Source: Legionella bononiensis (GTDB taxonomy: Bacteria > Pseudomonadota > Gammaproteobacteria > Legionellales > Legionellaceae). From it: a stretch of DNA of 64,000 nt. Shown here piece by piece: positions 62,573 through 64,000 of the stretch. The position numbers and the translations under genes are program-made. The DNA lies in assembly GCF_016786215.1 (NCBI RefSeq), contig NZ_JADOBG010000012.1, positions 276,863 to 340,862 of the forward strand. Direction: 5' to 3'. Each line of letters begins with the position of its first letter. Positions within the stretch are counted from its first letter, which is position 1. Under the pieces are notes generated by a model. The model did no database searches and had not been told where the DNA came from. It saw nothing but the letters and a program-made list of their open reading frames with translations.

Positions 62573-63406
62573 ATGAAGAATCTAATCACTGAAAATTACA
62601 TCATATGGCTCAGTAAATACAATAAAACTCACGCGAAGAATCCCAAAGCTCAATTAATATCAGACTTAATTTCCGATATAGAACATGCAGAGACACTGGA
62701 GCAATTAATCTCATTATTTTCTGATTACCCTATCCCAGTCCCCGATGAATCAGGACACGTCTATGGCCCTGTAAATTTCTATGAACAAATAACAGGCTGG
62801 AAAATACACCTTGAATCCATTAAATTAGCGTTCCCAGCCTCAAAAGCTCTATTGGAAAAAATGTTAACCAGTCTTGAAGTGCTTGCTAGCAAGAAAAATG
62901 AAATTGAAAACAGTACCGAAATAGATGATTTCAACAGTATGAATGAAGCAAAGGATTTAGATAAAACAAAATCCAGTGCCAGTATACAAAAAAGCATTTC
63001 ATTAATTAGGTTTCTTTTGGATCTAATCAATGCACCTCATGCGTTGTTAAATATTCGAATACTTAGCTTATTACAAAAAATTAATAATCCTGATTTTCCC
63101 ACGATAGTGACTTTCCTGGCTCATTTAGATGAAACACCTTATCCGACCAATCCAAGAAAAGGTGAATTTGCAGCAATTCCAAAACGCAGTATTGATCACG
63201 AATGTTGTCTTCATATGCTCAATAATCTTGCTGCATTGAACAATAGCTCAAATCCACAGTGGGATATGGGAAATGGTTTGCTCCAACTATCATTACATAT
63301 CGATGAGGATTTGCACTTCATCGATAAGGATTTGCACTTCGAAGAAATCAGTCTGGATGATGATATTCCCCCAAAAACAAATCTAGATTGGTGCACACTC
63401 ATTTAG
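62573..63406 (+). CDS. Orphan protein of unknown function, possible effector
   Basis: A 277-residue soluble protein starting at the ATG at 62573, preceded by GAGGTG at seven bases. It is helical and polar, with no signal peptide or membrane segment; a Glu/Lys/Ser-rich stretch lies near 105-140 and the tail is acidic (HIDEDLHFIDKDLHFEEISL). The tail holds a short duplication (DEDLHFIDKDLHF). No family recognised. It stands after gpsA but is probably not part of that operon because a palindrome separates them. Effector status is a guess from composition. Confidence 0.55.
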   Translation: MKNLITENYIIWLSKYNKTHAKNPKAQLISDLISDIEHAETLEQLISLFSDYPIPVPDESGHVYGPVNFYEQITGWKIHLESIKLAFPASKALLEKMLTSLEVLASKKNEIENSTEIDDFNSMNEAKDLDKTKSSASIQKSISLIRFLLDLINAPHALLNIRILSLLQKINNPDFPTIVTFLAHLDETPYPTNPRKGEFAAIPKRSIDHECCLHMLNNLAALNNSSNPQWDMGNGLLQLSLHIDEDLHFIDKDLHFEEISLDDDIPPKTNLDWCTLI

Positions 63407-64000
63407 TCTTGAGTCTACCGGAAATAGTAACACTCAATAATCCGGAACAATGTCATACCCGCGTGAGCTAGGTAATTCGTTGACAAGATGCTCATCGGTT
63501 CATTTCAAATGTTATCGATATCTCGCTAAAATGTCCTTCTCCCTCAGGGAGAAGGACATTCCAGGGCGAATGAGGGGATCTTAAAACGATTAAGATGTTC
63601 CATTCAATTACTGAACCCAACAGACAATGGATTAAGTGCATGAAGTTTTTTGATAAAGAAAAAAAGCCTGCGTCAATATAGCGTCTGCATTGAAATGAAA
63701 AATAATAATAGATATTTGATCCCCTCATCCGCCTGTCGGCACCTTCTCCCTGAGGGAGAAGGCAATTCCAGGATGGATGAGGAGATCTTAAATCAATCAA
63801 AATATTCCATTATAAAATGTAACAAGATCCCAATAAACTGGTCTTCTCCCTTCGGGAGAAGGCAATTCCTGGGTGGATGAGGAGATCTTAAATCAATCAA
63901 AATATTCCATTATAAAATGTAACAAGATCCCAATAAACTGGTCTTCTCCCTTCGGGAGAAGGCAATTCCTGGATGGATGAGGAGATCTTAAATCAATAAA
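63407..64000. repeat. Region of CTTCTCCC...GGGAGAAGG repeats with a 100-bp tandem array
   Basis: Dyads CCTTCTCCCTCAGGGAGAAGG occur at about 63534-63556 and, in the other orientation, 63741-63762. From 63761 a 100-base unit (GGCAATTCC...GGATGAGGAGATCTTAAATC ... CTTCTCCCTTCGGGAGAA) repeats at 63861 and 63961 and runs off the window. A related element is at 16090. No credible gene is seen in this stretch. Confidence 0.85.

Noticed and set aside
63492..63880. Frames on both strands at the right edge
   Set aside because: They translate the CTTCTCCC...GGGAGAAGG repeats.

Overview
The window is about 64 kb of AT-rich chromosome from a Legionella, most likely L. pneumophila or a very close relative. 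The diagnostic genes are a legiolysin gene (4-hydroxyphenylpyruvate dioxygenase), a LegAS4/RomA-type SET plus ankyrin effector, a LegC7/YlfA-type coiled-coil effector and an AnkH/LegA3-type effector. These lie among gammaproteobacterial housekeeping genes and many Legionella-type orphan genes. There are no insertion sequences, integrases, phage genes, CRISPR arrays or rRNA genes. Identifications rest on motif reading and memory of families; no database search was run.

Left part (1-21400): a cut GNAT acetyltransferase gene, two orphan probable effector genes, a small secreted protein, a membrane fatty-acid desaturase, tRNA-Lys(CUU), the SET-ankyrin effector, glnE, another orphan effector candidate, an orphan amino-acid binding protein, rpe, a lytic transglycosylase, a DUF2165 membrane protein, an ankyrin protein, and a ugpQ-ugpB pair behind a secreted protein.

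Middle (22100-46000): leucine dehydrogenase, an O-methyltransferase and the aromatic catabolic run legiolysin-FAH-maiA; an orphan protein resembling the core of plant IQM proteins; a three-gene PPC/PhyH/methyltransferase operon; asnS; lolC-lolD; an effector candidate with an OTU-like N-terminus and 51-residue tandem repeats; immediately after it a gene whose N-terminus is a clear ubiquitin-like domain; a second FAH-family enzyme; the pgsA-tRNA-Gly-Cys-Leu block; and rluC divergent from rne.

Right part (46000-64000): a GGDEF remnant, the YlfA-like effector, a frameshifted orphan gene, rapA, a YjjG-type HAD phosphatase, an smr-ankH operon, asd, prmB-aroC, a second smr paralogue sharing an identical promoter-proximal block with the first, and a rhodanese-grxC-secB-gpsA run.

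Intergenic DNA is rich in palindromic repeats of at least four families: CTGTATTAGCGAAGCG-type, GTCATCC...GGATGAC-type, CTTCTCCC...GGGAGAAGG-type and CCCGCGAAGCGGG-type. Some are amplified into tandem arrays (92 bp x7, about 166 bp x5, 98 bp x2, 100 bp x>2). The most unusual feature is the pair at 35463-38448: an OTU-like cysteine-protease candidate behind a PmrA-box-like direct repeat, followed by a ubiquitin-like protein. The latter lacks the diglycine tail and differs from ubiquitin at the positions corresponding to Arg42 and Gln40, which other Legionella effectors modify.
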